45,913 nucleotides of DNA from Desulfobacterales bacterium (GTDB lineage: Bacteria > Desulfobacterota > Desulfobacteria > Desulfobacterales > SKZT01). Where the stretch lies: the NCBI GenBank assembly GCA_018399715.1, contig JAGYNR010000006.1:1-45913 (forward strand), written 5' to 3'. The notes under the pieces are model-generated. The model did not search any database and had not been told where the DNA came from. It was given only the letters and a program-made list of their open reading frames with translations. The translations under genes and the position numbers were made by a program. Shown here piece after piece: positions 10,649 through 20,356 of this stretch (positions within the stretch are counted from its first letter, which is position 1; the number at the start of each line of letters is the position of its first letter).

Positions 10649-10918
10649 ATGAATAAGAGCGATCTTATCGATGAAGTATCAGAAGTCATGCGTAGTAAAA
10701 AAGATGCTAAAAAAGCTATAGATGGCATGCTTTCAGCGATTTCAGACGCCTTGAAAAAAGGAGATTCTGTAACATTGATTGGTTTTGGTACTTTTAAGGT
10801 TGTCGAGCGAAAAGCCAGGACAGGAAGAAATCCCCAAACAGGTAAGAAAATGAAAATTAAGGCCAAAAGCGTTCCTAAGTTTGTTCCGGGTAAAGCTTTG
10901 AATGATGTGGTCAATTGA
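10649..10918 (+). CDS. hup: HU-family DNA-binding protein
   Basis: MNKSDLIDEVSEVM...GFGTFKVVERKARTGRNPQTGKKMKIKAKSVPKFVPGKAL. Confidence 0.95.
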   Translation: MNKSDLIDEVSEVMRSKKDAKKAIDGMLSAISDALKKGDSVTLIGFGTFKVVERKARTGRNPQTGKKMKIKAKSVPKFVPGKALNDVVN

Positions 10919-10975
10919 ACACATTCTAAGTCGACAAAGTAGCATTGGAAGCTCATAAATGAACCGGAGGAAATA

Positions 10976-12226
10976 ATGGCCGAAGATCTCAAAAAAATGT
11001 ACAAAACCATCGTAAAAGACAATTTTCCGCCAAAAATGGAAATTACATTTGCCGATGAAAAAAACCGTCAAACCCTTTTTTATGAAAGAGTTTCCTGGAA
11101 TATTGAAGGAGTTGAAAGAGGATTGCGATACGGTGAGAATCCCGGTCAGGAAGCAGCCTTGTATCGTCTTGTAAATGGAAATCTCGTTCTTAGCGAGACA
11201 AGAACTATTCAACCGGGTCAATATCTTGCCTCGGATATCGAACTGCTTCAGTCAGGCAAGCATCCGGGAAAAACAAATCTGACCGATACTGACAATGCCC
11301 TGAACATCCTTCGCTATTTCACTGATAAACCGACTGTTGTAATTGTCAAGCACAACAATCCATGCGGTGTAGCTCAATCGGACAGTCTACCGGATGCTTA
11401 CATGAATGCCTACATGGCAGACCGCGTGGCTGCTTTCGGAGGATGCATTGCTTTAAATCGCTCTGTGGATAAAGTTACGGCTGAAGCCATCAGCCAACAA
11501 TATGCGGAAGTTGTGGTTGCCCCCGACTATGATGAGGGAGTCATGGAAATCCTTTCCCGCAGAAAAAATTTGAGAGTTATTCGCATTGACAATATTAACA
11601 GGCTGCACAATTTTGTTGGACAGCGGTGTGTTGAATTTAAAAGCCTTATTGACGGCGGAATGATCACTCAGTGGTCTTTCGTACCCCAGGTTCGGGATAA
11701 AGCTGATTTTAAACTGGCCGCGTGCGAATACCAGGGTAAACCCTATAAAATAAACCGTGTGCCAACGCCGGAAGAATATGCAGATTTGCTTTTCGGTTGG
11801 CTGGTGGAAGCAGGCGTTACCTCTAATTCGGTCCTTTATGTCAAAAATCGGGTGACTGTTGGCATCGGAACCGGAGAACAGGATCGGGTTGGTGTAGCTG
11901 AAATTGCCAGGGACAAGGCTTATCGGAAGCTCGCTGATCGGTATTGTTTTGAAATTTACAAGTTTGGTTACAACGATTTGAAGGATATCGATAAGAAAAA
12001 AGAAATCGACGACCGGGTGACAAAGGAAAAAGGAGGATTGGTCGGAGCTGCAATGGTCAGCGATGCATTCTTTCCTTTCCGGGACGGCGTGGATATCGGT
12101 ATCCGGGAAAATATTTCTTCAGTGGTACAACCCGGCGGTTCCACAAATGATTATCAATCTATCGAGGCCTGTAATGAAGCTGATGTCACCATGGTCTTCA
12201 CTGGTCAGAGAAGTTTCAAACATTAG
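10976..12226 (+). CDS. Standalone AICAR transformylase-like protein (PurH C-terminal domain only)
   Basis: LRYGENPGQEAALYRL...VIVKHNNPCGVAQSDSLPDAYMNAYMADRVAAFGGCIALN...FFPFRDGVDIG...VVQPGGSTND; no N-terminal MGS/IMP cyclohydrolase domain. Confidence 0.85.
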   Translation: MAEDLKKMYKTIVKDNFPPKMEITFADEKNRQTLFYERVSWNIEGVERGLRYGENPGQEAALYRLVNGNLVLSETRTIQPGQYLASDIELLQSGKHPGKTNLTDTDNALNILRYFTDKPTVVIVKHNNPCGVAQSDSLPDAYMNAYMADRVAAFGGCIALNRSVDKVTAEAISQQYAEVVVAPDYDEGVMEILSRRKNLRVIRIDNINRLHNFVGQRCVEFKSLIDGGMITQWSFVPQVRDKADFKLAACEYQGKPYKINRVPTPEEYADLLFGWLVEAGVTSNSVLYVKNRVTVGIGTGEQDRVGVAEIARDKAYRKLADRYCFEIYKFGYNDLKDIDKKKEIDDRVTKEKGGLVGAAMVSDAFFPFRDGVDIGIRENISSVVQPGGSTNDYQSIEACNEADVTMVFTGQRSFKH

Positions 12227-12452
12227 AAATTGTCGAAGGTAGGGGGCCGTACTTATAAGGGGTAACACAGTTTGTAGGATATCCTTCTTGCGTATCGATA
12301 AACAAAGATTTGCCGAAACGACGGGGTCTTGAAAGAAAATAATACATACCGCTTTCGACAAGCTGATGAACCATGGGGGTTTTATCCACATACGCATAGC
12401 CGTCGTAGATGATCTTGCTTATGGTGCTGACCTCGATAGACAGTTTTTTCAT
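12216..12452 (-). pseudogene. N-terminal remnant of an AAA-ATPase-like (DUF1703/PD-(D/E)XK) protein
   Basis: KKLSIEVSTISKIIYDGYAYVDKTPMVHQLVESGMYYFLSRPRRFGKSLFIDT matches family N-terminus then diverges; only 78 aa against several hundred for the full family. Confidence 0.7.
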
Positions 12453-12486
12453 TTCAAAATATAGATGATGTTAAAATTGTTTTGTT

Positions 12487-13740
12487 TTACACCTTTTCCC
12501 TGAAAATTTTGGCTCCTAAGGCAGCGAATTTCTTTTCGATGGCATCATATCCGCGATCCAGATGATAGACCCGGTTAACAACTGTTTCTCCCCGTGCAAC
12601 CAAACCAGCCAGAATCAATGACGCACTTGCCCTTAAATCCGTTGCCATCACGGGAGCGCCACTTAGATAATCCACCCCTCTGACCATAGCCGTATTTCCA
12701 CTGATTTCAATATCCGCTCCCATCCGTTTTAATTCACTGACATGAATGAAGCGGTTTTCGAAAACGGTTTCGGAAATAATGCTCATCCCATCAGCAATAC
12801 TCATCAGAACCATAAACTGCGCCTGCATGTCAGTTGGAAATCCCGGATAAGGCATGGTTGTTAAATCAGTACTTTTAATTTTTTCCGTTCTTTTAATGCT
12901 CATTTTATCACTATGGACTTCAATGACTGCACCAGCCTGCCGGAGCTTATCGATAACAGCACTTAAATGACCCGGTTGACATCCCGTAATATTAAGATTA
13001 TCCCCGGTCAGAAAACCTGCTGTCAGAAAAGTCCCGGCTTCAATCCGATCCGGAATGATTGATACTAAAACCGGTGTTAGCGAAGAAACCCCCTTGATGC
13101 TTATAACAGATGTTCCTTCCCCCACGATATTTGCCCCCATTTGTTTCAAAACATCAGCCAGTGCAACAATTTCCGGCTCCCTGGCCGCATTCCGGATGAC
13201 TGTGTTGCCATCCGCCAGCACTGCAGCCATCATGATATTCTCAGTCCCGGTAACAGTCGGAATATCCAGATAAATTTCACCACCAGTCAGCCTGTCGGCG
13301 GACGCCTCCACATATCCGTGCCGGATATCAATGTCGGCGCCCATCCGCCCCAAAGCTTCCAGGTGAAGGTTAATCGGGCGAGCACCAATCGCACATCCTC
13401 CAGGAAGAGATACCCTTGCTCTTCCAAGTCTTGCCACCAAAGGTCCTAAAACCAGAATAGACGCCCGCATTTTTCTGACCAGATCATAGGGCGCCTCAAA
13501 ATTATTCAACCCGGTTGCATCAATTTGATAGGTATCATCATTATTTTCAACCCTGGCGCCCAAGTGAATCATTAATTGTTTCATGCTCTCGATGTCTTTT
13601 AAACACGGGACATTTTGGTAAGTATTTGCTCCATCAGCCAGTAATGCTGAGGCCAGTATGGGAAGAGCCGCATTTTTTGCACCACTGATTTTTACATCCC
13701 CGGAAAGCCGAGTGCCCCCTTGGATAATGATTCTATCCAC
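12487..13740 (-). CDS. murA: UDP-N-acetylglucosamine 1-carboxyvinyltransferase
   Basis: [34 protein letters not shown]...[19 protein letters not shown]...[15 protein letters not shown]. Confidence 0.95.
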   Translation of the reverse strand: MDRIIIQGGTRLSGDVKISGAKNAALPILASALLADGANTYQNVPCLKDIESMKQLMIHLGARVENNDDTYQIDATGLNNFEAPYDLVRKMRASILVLGPLVARLGRARVSLPGGCAIGARPINLHLEALGRMGADIDIRHGYVEASADRLTGGEIYLDIPTVTGTENIMMAAVLADGNTVIRNAAREPEIVALADVLKQMGANIVGEGTSVISIKGVSSLTPVLVSIIPDRIEAGTFLTAGFLTGDNLNITGCQPGHLSAVIDKLRQAGAVIEVHSDKMSIKRTEKIKSTDLTTMPYPGFPTDMQAQFMVLMSIADGMSIISETVFENRFIHVSELKRMGADIEISGNTAMVRGVDYLSGAPVMATDLRASASLILAGLVARGETVVNRVYHLDRGYDAIEKKFAALGAKIFREKV

Positions 13741-13787
13741 TATAATGATCCTTTATTTACCTGAACAAAAACGTATAACAGCTTATA

Positions 13788-13828
13788 TAGTGCCTGAACG
13801 AAAAACAGGATTTTTCGTTCGGGCACTA
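13788..13828. repeat. Short form of the MITE-like palindrome (copy 2)
   Basis: TAGTGCCTGAACGAAAAA-CAGGA-TTTTTCGTTCGGGCACTA. Confidence 0.9.
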
Positions 13829-13831
13829 TAG

Positions 13832-13869
13832 AAAAAAAGGCGCCTGCCTCTGTTAAAGGGACAGGCGCC
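13832..13869 (-). terminator. Rho-independent terminator of the qrc operon (minus strand)
   Basis: Minus strand: GGCGCCTG...CAGGCGCC hairpin followed by TTTTTTT. Confidence 0.8.
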
Positions 13870-13906
13870 GATTGATTTACGGATAACAATTCAGATCATA
13901 ACAGAT

Positions 13907-14071
13907 TCAGTGGTCCTCGTGATGCCCACCTTTTCCTGTTATGGTATCATATGCGGATTTTCCAATACAGTACGTCATGCCCAGACCGATTATACTCAGC
14001 GCATACCATAATCCGCCATGAAACACATAATGACTCATATCCCAAGTCCACTCAAAGGAAAATGGAAACAT
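13907..14071 (-). CDS. 54-aa single-TM small protein at the end of the qrc operon
   Basis: MFPFSFEWTWDMSHYVFHGGLWYALSIIGLGMTYCIGKSAYDTITGKGGHHEDH; RBS GGAGG upstream, 19 nt from qrcD stop, followed by terminator. Below the ORF-track size cutoff. Confidence 0.75.
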   Translation of the reverse strand: MFPFSFEWTWDMSHYVFHGGLWYALSIIGLGMTYCIGKSAYDTITGKGGHHEDH

Positions 14072-14090
14072 AATTTTTTCCTCCTTATTA

Positions 14091-15428
14091 TCAACCGGCT
14101 GATTCGGCCGGAGTTAAATCTTGTGAGGCCATATCCTGTTCAATAGCTTCTTTTTGTACTGTTTCTGCTTCCGATAGCAGTTCCTCGGGTGGCGGGTTTA
14201 ACTCACTTTCCTGAGGAAAAATTGGTAAATAGCGATAAGACAACGAAATCAGGATTGTGCCATACGCTACCGGCAAAATAGTTGTTGCAATTTCCTGCCA
14301 ACTGGGAAAATAGGTAAACCAGTTTTCAAAGGTCAGAACCGGTACAGCCAAAACCTGAAGCACCATCACCCACCTGTTGAGACTGACCCCAACACATGCC
14401 AGAATGACCGCTATCCAAAGCAGTAAGGGCGTTTGTCTGCCTTTTCTGGTTACCAGAATAAGAGCCGGAATAACACCGCCGACAATCACTTCCATAATCA
14501 AGATCCAGTATCCATAGGCGGACCCGGGGTTATTTGTATAAAACTGATCCAGGGTAAACCCCATTTTCGGCGCTGTAACATAAGCCCAGTAAAGAGTATC
14601 TATAATCTTCGCGGTAATATACGTCAGCAACATCCACCCAGAAATTTTGGCCAGCAGTTCGACCACATTATCTTTGACCAGCTTTTTGCCCACCACTTTT
14701 TCAGTAATTTTGGTAATCAGGATTGTAAAGCATGGACCACAGGCCGCTGCAGACCATGTGAATAAAAAGAAAGTCCATGGCCAAATCAATACACCTTCCC
14801 GAAAACCAAACGGTCTTCCATACAGTACACCAGCCACACCACCGAGTGAGCCCTGGTGAAAAAACGAGAGAAAAGCACCGGTTGCTGCAAAAACCGCCAT
14901 TACTTCATGCATGTTGTGGCTTAAATTATGGAAAAACGGAATTTTGTCTATTTGACGGTTCTCCAGGATCAGCGGCAGATACTCGATAGTCAGCACGCCA
15001 AAATAGCAACTGAGGCAAAAAGCCACTTCCGTCAGCATGGAATGTACATTTGCGTGCCAGAAAATGAACCATCCTCTCAGTGGCTGACCAATGTCAATCG
15101 CCAGAATCAACAGGGCTGAGCTATAGCAGATAAATCCGATCAGAACGGCATAATTGATAATATTTTTCAGTTCCTTTTTACCCACGATGTATCTCAAAAA
15201 CCCTGTAAAAAACGCTCCGCCGCCCAGAGCAATGACAGCCAGATCCGCCCAGATCCAAAGGGCGAAACCGAAAGCATTATTCATGTTTGTCTGATTGAGC
15301 CCCTTTGCCCAACAAAGAATCATGCCGTAAACGCCCCATAACAAAACGACACTGACGACGCCAATCCACAGTAAAAACTTTCCCAATGAACAGCGTTGAA
15401 CACCTTCAGGAATTAATTCTGAATCCAT
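14091..15428 (-). CDS. qrcD: Qrc complex NrfD/PsrC-like membrane subunit
   Basis: Polytopic NrfD-like protein, 445 aa, in qrcABCD order. Confidence 0.88.
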   Translation of the reverse strand: MDSELIPEGVQRCSLGKFLLWIGVVSVVLLWGVYGMILCWAKGLNQTNMNNAFGFALWIWADLAVIALGGGAFFTGFLRYIVGKKELKNIINYAVLIGFICYSSALLILAIDIGQPLRGWFIFWHANVHSMLTEVAFCLSCYFGVLTIEYLPLILENRQIDKIPFFHNLSHNMHEVMAVFAATGAFLSFFHQGSLGGVAGVLYGRPFGFREGVLIWPWTFFLFTWSAAACGPCFTILITKITEKVVGKKLVKDNVVELLAKISGWMLLTYITAKIIDTLYWAYVTAPKMGFTLDQFYTNNPGSAYGYWILIMEVIVGGVIPALILVTRKGRQTPLLLWIAVILACVGVSLNRWVMVLQVLAVPVLTFENWFTYFPSWQEIATTILPVAYGTILISLSYRYLPIFPQESELNPPPEELLSEAETVQKEAIEQDMASQDLTPAESAG

Positions 15429-15496
15429 AAGGTCTTGCTCCTTAAATCAAATGGTTTCTGTGACCAGAAATATTTTTTTTATTGTTATGAGAAGCT

Positions 15497-16297
15497 TCAA
15501 TGCTTTTTCGGTTCCACATCTACCTTCTCATTTTCGATATAGTTGTCACCGGCTTCCCGTACCCATTCCCGACTGGAAAGGTAATATACCTTCGGATTGG
15601 TATGAAGCTTTTCAAGAAGCCTAAACGCCCTTGGATCCTGTTTAAGCTTATAGACCTTATGCTTTGGATTTAACAGATCTCCGAATGTAATGGCATTAGC
15701 AGGACAGGCTTCCACGCACGCAGGCTGATATTCATGCTCTTCAATCTCGGTACGCCCCTCGGTAAACGCTTTTTCTTTGGCGATCTGGTATCTCTGGAAA
15801 CAGAAGTTACATTTTTCAACCACACCTCGCATACGAACCGACACATTAGGATTGAGAGATCTCTCCATTCCACTGGGCCAGACCGGATCCCACCAGTTAA
15901 AGTGCCGAACATGGTAAGGACAGGCCGCCATGCAATACCGACAGCCAAAACAACGGGTATAAATCTGGCTTACAATTCCGGTTTCCATACTGTAATCTGT
16001 TGCAGTTGCCGGGCAAACTGAGACACAAGGAGAATGTCCGTGTTCCCCTATACCTGAACAATGCATACAGGGACGGGGCAGATAACAGATGTCTGTATCC
16101 GGATACGGCTTACCGTTGTCAAGCTTGAAGACCCGAAGCCAGGTAATGCTAAGCATTTTATCGGTTTCATCCTTCTGAAACGGTATATTGTTTTCCTGCA
16201 TGCATGCCACCATACAGGCGCCACATCCGGTACATTTGTCCAAGTCGATGACCATACCATATTTTTTTATGTGTTGGTCGTGTTGTCCTTCTTTCAT
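15497..16297 (-). CDS. qrcC: Qrc complex iron-sulfur subunit
   Basis: Ferredoxin motifs CTGCGACMVAC, CMHCSGIGEHGHSPCVSVCP, CFGCRYCMAACP, CNFC...CVEACP. Confidence 0.88.
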   Translation of the reverse strand: MKEGQHDQHIKKYGMVIDLDKCTGCGACMVACMQENNIPFQKDETDKMLSITWLRVFKLDNGKPYPDTDICYLPRPCMHCSGIGEHGHSPCVSVCPATATDYSMETGIVSQIYTRCFGCRYCMAACPYHVRHFNWWDPVWPSGMERSLNPNVSVRMRGVVEKCNFCFQRYQIAKEKAFTEGRTEIEEHEYQPACVEACPANAITFGDLLNPKHKVYKLKQDPRAFRLLEKLHTNPKVYYLSSREWVREAGDNYIENEKVDVEPKKH

Positions 16298-16404
16298 CAG
16301 AACCTCTTAAATATTTTTAAGCGTTCCGCCAACGACGATCTATTTTCATGCCCGTAAAAGCCGTATGAACCAATCGCCGAAGGCTAATCAGTATGATAAA
16401 AGCC

Positions 16405-18645
16405 TCAAGATCTGGTCAGTTTGGCTCGGATTCCCCAGGCCATGTTGAGACCGGTTAACGGATCTTCAACAGTACCGATAACCTGGTTGGCATTAACGCC
16501 TTTGCCGTTGCCCATATATTCATCATATCCCGTATGACCCAACCCCGTCGGTGTTGCAATCATTCCCGGCCGAATACCTTCATTAAAGTTTACTTTAACC
16601 TGGGCTTCTCCAACCGGAGTTGTCAGGGTAGCAGATTCACCCTGAGAAAGTCCCAGATTTTGAGCCGTTTTGGGATTGATCTGAACCAGAACGTCATTTT
16701 TCACCAATGTTTCATCGGAGACAGCCTTCAACATGAAAGGTGTTGACCCCACATATCCGGTAGCCCTTTTCATTGAGCCGTAAGGCACCATTATCAATGG
16801 GTACTTCTTTTCATCGCCTTCCAACGCCGTCGGATAATAATGAGGAATGCCAATATTGTTCTCATCCGCATTTTTTACAAGGGAAGAGACAAATTCGAAT
16901 TTGCCGGATGGCGTTTCAAATACCCATTTATTGGGTGCAAAACCACTGTCTACATCGTAAACCTTTTTATAAAGCTGATTCCATCGACTTCCAAGCGTTT
17001 GTTTCAGGCAGCCTTTATAATCTTTCCAACCAAAAGCGCCTGAAATGGAATTTCCCATGCATTTTGCCAGTTTGATAATGACATCTCCGGTGTGCATGGT
17101 ATTGAGCTGTGGTTTGACAACCGGTTTGGCCAGACTCAAAATGGGATACTGAAGGCCGTTGGGAGTAGGCACATCTTCATATCGTTCCAGATAAGTATGG
17201 TTGGGAAGAATAAGATCAGCGTTTTTAGCAGTCTCGTCCATATATGAAGAAAAACTGACAATAAACGGTATTTTATCAAAAGCCGCCTGAACCGCTTTCG
17301 TATCCGGCATGGAATACAGTGGATTGGAATTGTAAACAAGCAAGGCCTCAATCGGATATGCCGATCCCTCATTAATCTTTTTAGGAAAACGGTTTAGCAG
17401 GCTTTGGACATACGGATAATCTTTGCTTCCAGCCCCATCAACCCGTTCCTGCTGCATTCCCAGGGAGGCAACTTTGTCCATTATCGGATGAGGCCATCGA
17501 ATATACTCGTTTTTGGGTAATGTCCATACGCCGCCCTTACTGTTAATATTTCCTACAAGTGCATTTAAAGCATGAACCGCCATGAACTCATGGATATTGC
17601 CGGGAACATCACCTTTCCCTCGCCCGCAAATCGCAATCGGATGTTTTGATGCTGCAAATGCTCTTGCAACTTCTTCAATAACAGACGGATCAATTCCGGC
17701 CACATCCGATACCCGGGCAGGACTGTATGCATCTAAAACCAGTTTTTTGTATTGATCAAACCCTTCGGATGCCTCCTTGATAAACCCCTTATTATAAAGA
17801 TTTTCCTTTATAATAACATGAGAAATTCCCATCGCCAAAGCAGCTTCGGTTCCCGGCTCGATGGAAATCCACCGATCCATTTTGGCGGCCGTATTAGACA
17901 ATCGCGAATCAACCTGAACGACTGTTCCTTTTGTCCGCCAATTGCTGTTTGCTAAAAACATCCGAACCGGAGCTCCCCATCCCTCGATAATCCCACTACC
18001 AAAAGAAAGTATATAATCGGCGTTTTCAAAATCGAATCCCGCCGAACCGGTAGCGCCCTGCATCAGGTACAGCATCGCCTCATAGGAATCCTGAATACTG
18101 GGTTCGGTCATGAAGTTGGGTGAACCGTAGACGGTCATAAAGCGATTGATCAACCGGGCGACTGTCCCCTCTTTGCTTCCCGAAACAGCAGCTACCTGAT
18201 GGGGATTACCGGATGCCCGAATTTGATTGAGCTTTGAGGATACCTCCGACAACGCCTCTTTCCAGGAGATTCTTTTCCACCTTCCTTCTCCTCTTTCACC
18301 TGTTCGCTTCATTGGCGCCTCAACCCGAAAAGGACCGTACAGCAATTGTAACCCTGAATTACCCAGAATACAGGTGCCGCCCTTATTGACAGGATGCTCT
18401 TCCATACCAGCAATCTGTACCGCCCGTTCATCGACTTTACGAACAGTAATACCACACCCGCCCGGACAGAGGGTACAAACGGTATTCTCATAGGTATAAG
18501 CGCCATCGGGGGGTACCGGTGTCCAAGGCCACATTTGTGTCCAAATGGAGATATCGTCCGTTAGTTTCCAGGGCAATGGAGACAGGGTAATTCCGGCAGC
18601 AGCTCCAATGCCGAATGATAAGAAACATCTTCTACTCAGTTTCAT
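16405..18645 (-). CDS. qrcB: Qrc complex molybdopterin-oxidoreductase-like subunit
   Basis: Tat-like N-terminus SRRCFLSFGIGAAAG, CTLCPGGCGITVRKV...C iron-sulfur motif, molybdopterin oxidoreductase fold; operon context. Confidence 0.88.
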   Translation of the reverse strand: MKLSRRCFLSFGIGAAAGITLSPLPWKLTDDISIWTQMWPWTPVPPDGAYTYENTVCTLCPGGCGITVRKVDERAVQIAGMEEHPVNKGGTCILGNSGLQLLYGPFRVEAPMKRTGERGEGRWKRISWKEALSEVSSKLNQIRASGNPHQVAAVSGSKEGTVARLINRFMTVYGSPNFMTEPSIQDSYEAMLYLMQGATGSAGFDFENADYILSFGSGIIEGWGAPVRMFLANSNWRTKGTVVQVDSRLSNTAAKMDRWISIEPGTEAALAMGISHVIIKENLYNKGFIKEASEGFDQYKKLVLDAYSPARVSDVAGIDPSVIEEVARAFAASKHPIAICGRGKGDVPGNIHEFMAVHALNALVGNINSKGGVWTLPKNEYIRWPHPIMDKVASLGMQQERVDGAGSKDYPYVQSLLNRFPKKINEGSAYPIEALLVYNSNPLYSMPDTKAVQAAFDKIPFIVSFSSYMDETAKNADLILPNHTYLERYEDVPTPNGLQYPILSLAKPVVKPQLNTMHTGDVIIKLAKCMGNSISGAFGWKDYKGCLKQTLGSRWNQLYKKVYDVDSGFAPNKWVFETPSGKFEFVSSLVKNADENNIGIPHYYPTALEGDEKKYPLIMVPYGSMKRATGYVGSTPFMLKAVSDETLVKNDVLVQINPKTAQNLGLSQGESATLTTPVGEAQVKVNFNEGIRPGMIATPTGLGHTGYDEYMGNGKGVNANQVIGTVEDPLTGLNMAWGIRAKLTRS

Positions 18646-18725
18646 GGATTTTACCTCTTATGAAAAAGTACGGGACTAAAATATAACATTTAAAAGTTTC
18701 CGTCCTTGACAGAATTTTCTTGTTA

Positions 18726-19388
18726 CTATTTATGACAAACAAAACAGGGTCCTTTTTTGGTTTGGACACTATATTGTTTGACATTATTTTCGCGGTGACA
18801 TTCCGCACAATCATCCATCTTCATACGATCCCAGGTATTTTTCTTGATTCCGCTAATGTTATGCCCCCAGATATTGCGACTATAACCAGTAATAATATTG
18901 TACTCATAAACCGGCAAACTGGTAGAATTACCAATATGCCCATGACAGGTCTTACATTGCATTTCCCCCGCAAGAACATGGGCAGCATGGGAAAAGAAGA
19001 CACAGTCAGGCTGCCTGGAATAAACCAGCCAGGGGACCTCCCGGTTATTCCGGACATATTCGTTGACGAAAATTTCTTCATCCTTGGTTATGCCCTGCAC
19101 ATCTGTGTGACATTCAATACATTGATTCAATTTAGGGGCACCGGAATAGGTACCATCATTACGGAAAAAATGGCAGCTCTGGCAACCGTCCAGCACCATC
19201 TCATTGTGAAGGGCGTGGTTGAAATCAAACGGCTGCTCCTTCTGGCAATACAGTACCTTTGGGAAAAGAACCCACCCTACCAGAAGGCTCACCACTAAAC
19301 CGACAATGAAAAAAATAAAAACAATTCCAGCACCTCCGTCTGATGCTTTTGCAGAAACCTCTTTGGCTTTTTCCTGTGATGCACTCAT
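18726..19388 (-). CDS. qrcA: Qrc complex multiheme cytochrome c subunit
   Basis: N-terminal TM anchor and five CXXCH motifs (CQSCH, CIECH, CKTCH, CAECH, CFVCH). Confidence 0.88.
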   Translation of the reverse strand: MSASQEKAKEVSAKASDGGAGIVFIFFIVGLVVSLLVGWVLFPKVLYCQKEQPFDFNHALHNEMVLDGCQSCHFFRNDGTYSGAPKLNQCIECHTDVQGITKDEEIFVNEYVRNNREVPWLVYSRQPDCVFFSHAAHVLAGEMQCKTCHGHIGNSTSLPVYEYNIITGYSRNIWGHNISGIKKNTWDRMKMDDCAECHRENNVKQYSVQTKKGPCFVCHK

Positions 19389-19439
19389 GGAGACTCCGTC
19401 AAAATATGGTTAATAATTTATTTGAGTTTAATGAATGAC

Positions 19440-19468
19440 TGTTTATCTGTACTTCTCTTATTTGTCAA
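19440..19468 (-). promoter_or_regulatory. Candidate sigma70-type promoter for qrc
   Basis: Minus strand TTGACA-N17-TAAACA about 50 nt upstream of qrcA. Confidence 0.5.
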
Positions 19469-19478
19469 GAAAAAATCA

Positions 19479-20318
19479 CTAACCCATAGCCCCATAACTG
19501 TGAAGACCCGGAAGAAGATTAACGCCGAAATACGTAAATATAACTGCCATGAACCCCAGAATCGATAAAAAAGCGATCCGTTTTCCGTGCCATCCACGCA
19601 TCATGCGAGCATGAATCAATGTGGAATAGACAAACCATGTTATCAGTGACCAGGTCTCTTTCGGGTCCCACCCCCAGTATCTTCCCCAGGCGGAGTTGGC
19701 CCACACCGCGCCGGTTATAATTCCTCCGGTCAAAAATAAAAATCCGAACATGATCAATTGATAAGTCAATTCATCCAGAACTTTATTATCCGGCAGACGG
19801 CTCAATACCCCCTCTTCCCGGATTGTTCCACCTTTTATGATATACATGATACTGACACCAAAAGCGATTGCAAATGCGGCATAACCAATAAAACAGGTAA
19901 CAACATGGGCAATTAGCCAGTTGCTTTTCAAGGCGGGGATAAGCGGCTGAATCTTATCATTGATGTTAGGGGAAAGGCTGGCATAGGCAATGGCTAAAAA
20001 GGCCAAAGGTATCGCAAAAGCCCCTATTATCCGGTTTCCATATTTATGCTCCACAACGAGATAAATAACAGTGATGGTCATGGCAAAAAAAACCAGTGAT
20101 TCATAAAGATTGGATAGCGGCGCATGGCCGATCCCCATCTGGTAAGATTCTATCCATCTCAAAATGATACCAGCCAGATTCCCGACCATTCCCAGAAAGG
20201 CGACCCAGGTACCCACTCTACCGGCGATTTCCTTTTTAAAAACCCATGCAAAAATATACAAAAATGCGGCTAATCCGTAAACTAGCGTTGTTAAAGACAA
20301 TATGGCGGAACTGTTCAT
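19479..20318 (-). CDS. ccsA: Cytochrome c biogenesis protein CcsA/ResC-like (System II)
   Basis: GIGHAPLSNLYESLVFFA...WANSAWGRYWGWDPKETWSLITWFVYSTLIHARMM: WWD-domain signature. Confidence 0.92.
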   Translation of the reverse strand: MNSSAILSLTTLVYGLAAFLYIFAWVFKKEIAGRVGTWVAFLGMVGNLAGIILRWIESYQMGIGHAPLSNLYESLVFFAMTITVIYLVVEHKYGNRIIGAFAIPLAFLAIAYASLSPNINDKIQPLIPALKSNWLIAHVVTCFIGYAAFAIAFGVSIMYIIKGGTIREEGVLSRLPDNKVLDELTYQLIMFGFLFLTGGIITGAVWANSAWGRYWGWDPKETWSLITWFVYSTLIHARMMRGWHGKRIAFLSILGFMAVIFTYFGVNLLPGLHSYGAMG

Positions 20319-20356
20319 TCATTATCCTCACATTAAAAATTCAGGTTTAAAAGTGG

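Noticed and set aside
18720-19298. 192-aa plus-strand ORF antisense to qrcA
   Set aside because: Mirror frame of a clear multiheme cytochrome gene; no independent support.
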